Assembly (NCBI GenBank): GCA_903904815.1
Contig: CAIVDU010000071.1
Coordinates: 62,001 to 126,000 of the forward strand
DNA from: an uncultured Armatimonadota bacterium
GTDB taxonomy: Bacteria > Armatimonadota > Fimbriimonadia > Fimbriimonadales > Fimbriimonadaceae
Reading direction: 5' to 3'
DNA: 64,000 bases
Shown: piece by piece, positions 61,541-64,000 of the stretch
Numbering within the stretch: position 1 is the stretch's first letter
Layout: each line of letters begins with the position of its first letter
Notes under the pieces: generated by a model
Databases searched by the model: none
The model's input: the letters and a program-made list of their open reading frames with translations, nothing else
What the model was told of the DNA's origin: nothing
Position numbers and translations under genes: made by a program

Positions 61541-62443
61541 ATGACGCTCATTGCAGACCAAAAGGAGAGACTCGACAAGTTTCTTGCGCGCTCTCTTCCG
61601 GAGCACAGTCGAACCAAGCTGACGAAGATGATCGACAGCGGAGACGTGCTTGTCGGAGGCAAAGCGCTCAAGGCATCCTTCCCACTTGAACCGGGCATGG
61701 TGGTAGAGCTCGACGAACCACAAAACACGGAAGCTCATGACCTGACTCCAGCCGATATTCCCCTTGATGTGATATTCGAAGACGAGTCGCTGTTGGTCGT
61801 CAACAAGCCAAGAGGACTTGCCTCGCATCCGGCAGCATCTTTGAAGGAGCCATCGTTGGTGAATGCGCTTTTGGCTCGGCACACCCCCTTAAGCTCCGCA
61901 GCCGGAGATTTTCGCCCCGGCATCGTTCATCGTCTCGACAAGGAGACGACCGGACTGATGGTGGTAGCCAAGAACGACATTGCTCACGTTTTGCTCGCCA
62001 AACAGTTAGAGTCCAAGACGGCTGAGAGACGTTATTTTGCGGTGGTTGCTGGGATGATCGAGGAGGAGAAGTTCACGATCAACTTCCCGATCGGTCGCAG
62101 CAAGATGAATCGTCAGCACATGGTCGTGGATCCGAAAGGAAAACGGGCGGTGACTCACCTCAAGAAGATTGCCCGATTAGATCAAGGGACGTTGGTCGCG
62201 GCTCGACTCGAAACTGGTCGAACCCACCAGATCCGTGTCCACCTTCGGTCGGTGGGTCATCCGATCCTAGGAGACAATCTTTACGCACCGAAGGAGTACG
62301 CAAACTGCCCCATGCAACTCCACGCGGCATACCTCGCTTTCGACCATCCGGTGAGCGGAGAACGGGTCGCGTTCTACGCAACTCCCGACGAGCAGTTTGT
62401 GGGCCATGCTTGGGTCAATGAAGGCATCATCGAACCGTTCTAG
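61541..62443 (+). CDS. RluA/RluD-family pseudouridine synthase
   Basis: 300 residues from ATG 61541; a TTG at 61493 opens the frame but the added residues are not supported. An N-terminal S4 domain (RLDKFLARSLPEHSRTKL) precedes the catalytic domain with Asp in GIVHRLDKETTGLMVVAKN and RTHQIRVHLRSVGHPILGD. It converts specific uridines in rRNA or tRNA to pseudouridine. RluD-type by arrangement, but the exact site cannot be assigned. Confidence 0.92.
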   Translation: MTLIADQKERLDKFLARSLPEHSRTKLTKMIDSGDVLVGGKALKASFPLEPGMVVELDEPQNTEAHDLTPADIPLDVIFEDESLLVVNKPRGLASHPAASLKEPSLVNALLARHTPLSSAAGDFRPGIVHRLDKETTGLMVVAKNDIAHVLLAKQLESKTAERRYFAVVAGMIEEEKFTINFPIGRSKMNRQHMVVDPKGKRAVTHLKKIARLDQGTLVAARLETGRTHQIRVHLRSVGHPILGDNLYAPKEYANCPMQLHAAYLAFDHPVSGERVAFYATPDEQFVGHAWVNEGIIEPF

Positions 62444-62471
62444 GGCTATCGCTTAATAAAAATCAGACCTT

Positions 62472-63269
62472 ATGCCCGAGCTACCGGAAGTAGAAACCGT
62501 TCGACGGCTGATGCGCCGCGAACTTCAGAACCAAAAGATCGTCGGCGTTCAAATGGATGCCGACGACATCGTTCACTCCGGCTATCCACCCGAGGCTTTT
62601 GTCGCCGGATTGGTGGGCGCTACCGTTCTCGAAGTCGGTCGCAAGGGCAAATACTGGTGGCTTGAGCTTGACCGGAAGCCTTGGCTGTATGGCCACTTGG
62701 GCATGACTGGATGGATTCACCGGCTAACTGCAGGAGAGCCGATTCCGCGATTCTGCAAAATCGTGATTGAGTCGGAGCACGGCGGACTCATCGCGATGAC
62801 TGACGGCCGTCGACTGGGGCGATTGTGGTTGGGCGGGAGCCCTGAGTCGGAACCCCGGCTGCAAAAGCTGGGGTTCGATTCCTTCGACGAATTGCCCTCT
62901 ACTCAAGCCCTATTTGAGACCTTCAGAACGCGCAAAGCGCCGATCAAGGCATTGCTGCTTGATCAGGCGCTCTTTGCGGGGGTTGGAAATTATGTTGCGG
63001 ACGAGGCGATGTATCAGGCGAGAATTGCTCCACAGCGACTAGCCAATTCCCTCGACGTTGAGGAAGTGGAACGCCTGAGAGGCGCGTTGACGGAGATTCT
63101 CACGTCCGCCATTGAGGCGGATGCCGACGAGACTCGGTTTCCGAAAGATTGGCTCTTTCATCACCGTTGGGGAGGGAAACGAGGCTCCGAGTCAATCGCT
63201 GGCCATGCGATCATCAGGGAGACGATCGGTGGCCGAACGACGGCTTGGGTTCCAGACCTACAGCGCTAA
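62472..63269 (+). CDS. mutM: Formamidopyrimidine-DNA glycosylase with degenerate zinc finger
   Basis: 265 residues. The catalytic start MPELPEVETVRR (Pro2 N-terminus, Glu3), the GRKGKYWW loop with the conserved Lys, YGHLGMTGW and the helix-two-turn-helix region DQALFAGVGNYVADEAMYQA are intact. The usual four-Cys zinc finger at the end is replaced: HHRWGGKRGSESIAGHAIIR and then TIGGRTTAWVPD lacks all Cys. Fpg removes 8-oxoG and other oxidised purines; zinc-less members (NEIL1 and plant Fpg type) remain active, so it is probably functional. The 3' end overlaps the convergent STAS gene by four bases. Confidence 0.92.
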   Translation: MPELPEVETVRRLMRRELQNQKIVGVQMDADDIVHSGYPPEAFVAGLVGATVLEVGRKGKYWWLELDRKPWLYGHLGMTGWIHRLTAGEPIPRFCKIVIESEHGGLIAMTDGRRLGRLWLGGSPESEPRLQKLGFDSFDELPSTQALFETFRTRKAPIKALLLDQALFAGVGNYVADEAMYQARIAPQRLANSLDVEEVERLRGALTEILTSAIEADADETRFPKDWLFHHRWGGKRGSESIAGHAIIRETIGGRTTAWVPDLQR

Positions 63270-63664
63270 GCCGCGCGATAGATCTGTTGCTGGCGAGTAT
63301 GCTCGGCGGCGAGCAGTCGTTGCTCGGTACCGGCAGGTACAAATTTTTCTCGGCCCTCAAGCACCTGCTGCAGGCGTGAGGTCTGGTGCAGCGTTCGTTC
63401 GCCTTCGTCCGGCGCCACAGACACGATCTGAGCGACACCGTACTCGAACGCGAGGTCCTTTAGCTCATTGAGCGCCTGAAGTGACCGGGGGTCAAATCTC
63501 TTGGCACGTGAGTAGTCCAAGAGGAGACTGAACGGTTGATCGCTCAGATCCTCAAACGTTTCGGAAATTTCCTGCGCGAGGACGCTGATCTCATCAGCGG
63601 TTACACGTCCTCCGAGGCTTGCTTCTACGACTCCATCCTTTTCAAAAATACTGACGAGGTACAT
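63266..63664 (-). CDS. STAS-domain-like protein
   Basis: 132 residues from ATG 63664; the frame extends to TTG 63769, but MYLVSIFEKDGVVEASLGG is the more natural beginning of a STAS-like fold. The order strand-helix-strand-helix is visible with VTADEISVLAQEISETF, PFSLLLDYSRAKRFDPRSLQ and YGVAQIVSVAPD. There is no clear phosphorylatable Ser motif of SpoIIAA, although Ser occurs in FDPRSLQAL. It may be an anti-anti-sigma-like or regulatory protein. It is convergent with mutM and overlaps it by four bases. Confidence 0.6.
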   Translation of the reverse strand: MYLVSIFEKDGVVEASLGGRVTADEISVLAQEISETFEDLSDQPFSLLLDYSRAKRFDPRSLQALNELKDLAFEYGVAQIVSVAPDEGERTLHQTSRLQQVLEGREKFVPAGTEQRLLAAEHTRQQQIYRAA

Positions 63665-64000
63665 CCCATCTTTTGCGGATTCCACTTGAATCCGCCTCCA
63701 CGATTTGTTTTCCTTATTGAGAAGCAAAGCCACCCCGCAATCGGTGAAGCTGGTAACAGAAACCGGCAACTCAGACGGCTGGTGAGGGTGCGAGACCTCA
63801 CTTACACCATCGGTAGATTTGCGAGTGAATTGAAGCTACGATTGGCCACAACGCATTAAAAAAGCAATAAGTGAGCAGTGAGCCTCGCGCGAAAATCGCG
63901 TCCAGGAGACGTGCTGAGGCAAACGTGGACGATCCAAGCGTCGTTAAGCCAGTTATCCTCACCAGATCGTCAGGCCACTTAGGTCGCCATACAGAGACTG
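63665..64000. other. Right-edge region
   Basis: No complete gene is seen. A GTG near 63925 preceded by GAGG opens a short frame to the edge (MDDPSVVKPVIL), and a 13-codon tail ending at 63959 on the minus strand (ending in GLTIW) is also open. Either could be the edge of a real gene; neither is supported by length. Confidence 0.25.

Overview
The window reads as a chromosomal segment of a moderately GC-rich, didermal, polysaccharide-degrading bacterium. The mix of a prepilin-type secreted protein with the GFTLIELLVVIAIIAIL leader, a PEP-CTERM protein, a PilB/GspE-type ATPase, many secreted glycoside hydrolases and the house style of the small secreted proteins suggests Armatimonadota, most likely a Fimbriimonadia-like lineage. 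This placement is inference; no rRNA gene or taxonomic marker was compared.

Layout. (1) 1-2.6 kb: the 5' end of a PilB/GspE-like ATPase runs off the left edge, followed by a 412-residue protein built from about seven copies of a ~40-residue AFGE-K-T-EW-DPRC unit. (2) 2.6-9.9 kb: a tRNA-Arg(CCG) gene is followed by a visibly AT-richer accessory block. Its core is three overlapping genes: an SMC/TrlF-like ATPase, a stand-alone histidine-kinase-type ATPase, and a receiver domain fused to a small-molecule-kinase-like domain. Two diverged copies of one small beta-rich gene flank the core, and a REP-like repeat cluster closes the block. (3) 9.9-12.5 kb: a chemoreceptor and a repeat-rich spacer. (4) 12.5-32.8 kb: a carbohydrate region with GH9-like, ribokinase, deoC, GH74, a Tat-exported putative hydrolase, a GntR/LacI-type regulator with two matching operators, a pseudopilin, an ABC importer with its binding protein fused to a permease, a SASA esterase, a dehydrogenase, a Hyi-like isomerase, GH30 and a GH28-like beta-helix. 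(5) 33-50.9 kb: PEP-CTERM protein, a VanW-glycosyltransferase fusion, an esterase, a phosphoesterase, GH28, a MacB/FtsX permease, a sortilin-like propeller, an acyl-CoA dehydrogenase, an orphan histidine kinase, a trehalase-like GH with F5/8C domain, and a TolB-like propeller. (6) 51-64 kb: housekeeping genes (leuB, trmFO, leuS, an RluD-type synthase, a zinc-less mutM) interspersed with a second AFGE-repeat protein, a GH36 and small secreted proteins.

How it fits together. The 12.5-32.8 kb genes make sense as one regulon for plant cell-wall glycans: secreted GH74, GH9, GH30, GH28 and esterase activities release sugars, the importer (without its own ATP-binding subunit) takes them up, and the MDR dehydrogenase, Hyi-like isomerase, ribokinase and DeoC process them. 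The regulator at 20.4 kb has a near-identical 16-bp site at its own 5' end and upstream of the pseudopilin, consistent with autoregulation plus local control. The two strongest candidates for undescribed biology are the tRNA-adjacent ATPase/HATPase/receiver-kinase module (a likely defence or signalling system) and the AFGE-repeat family, one member of which also carries an AT-hook-like motif and a C-terminal winged-helix-like region.
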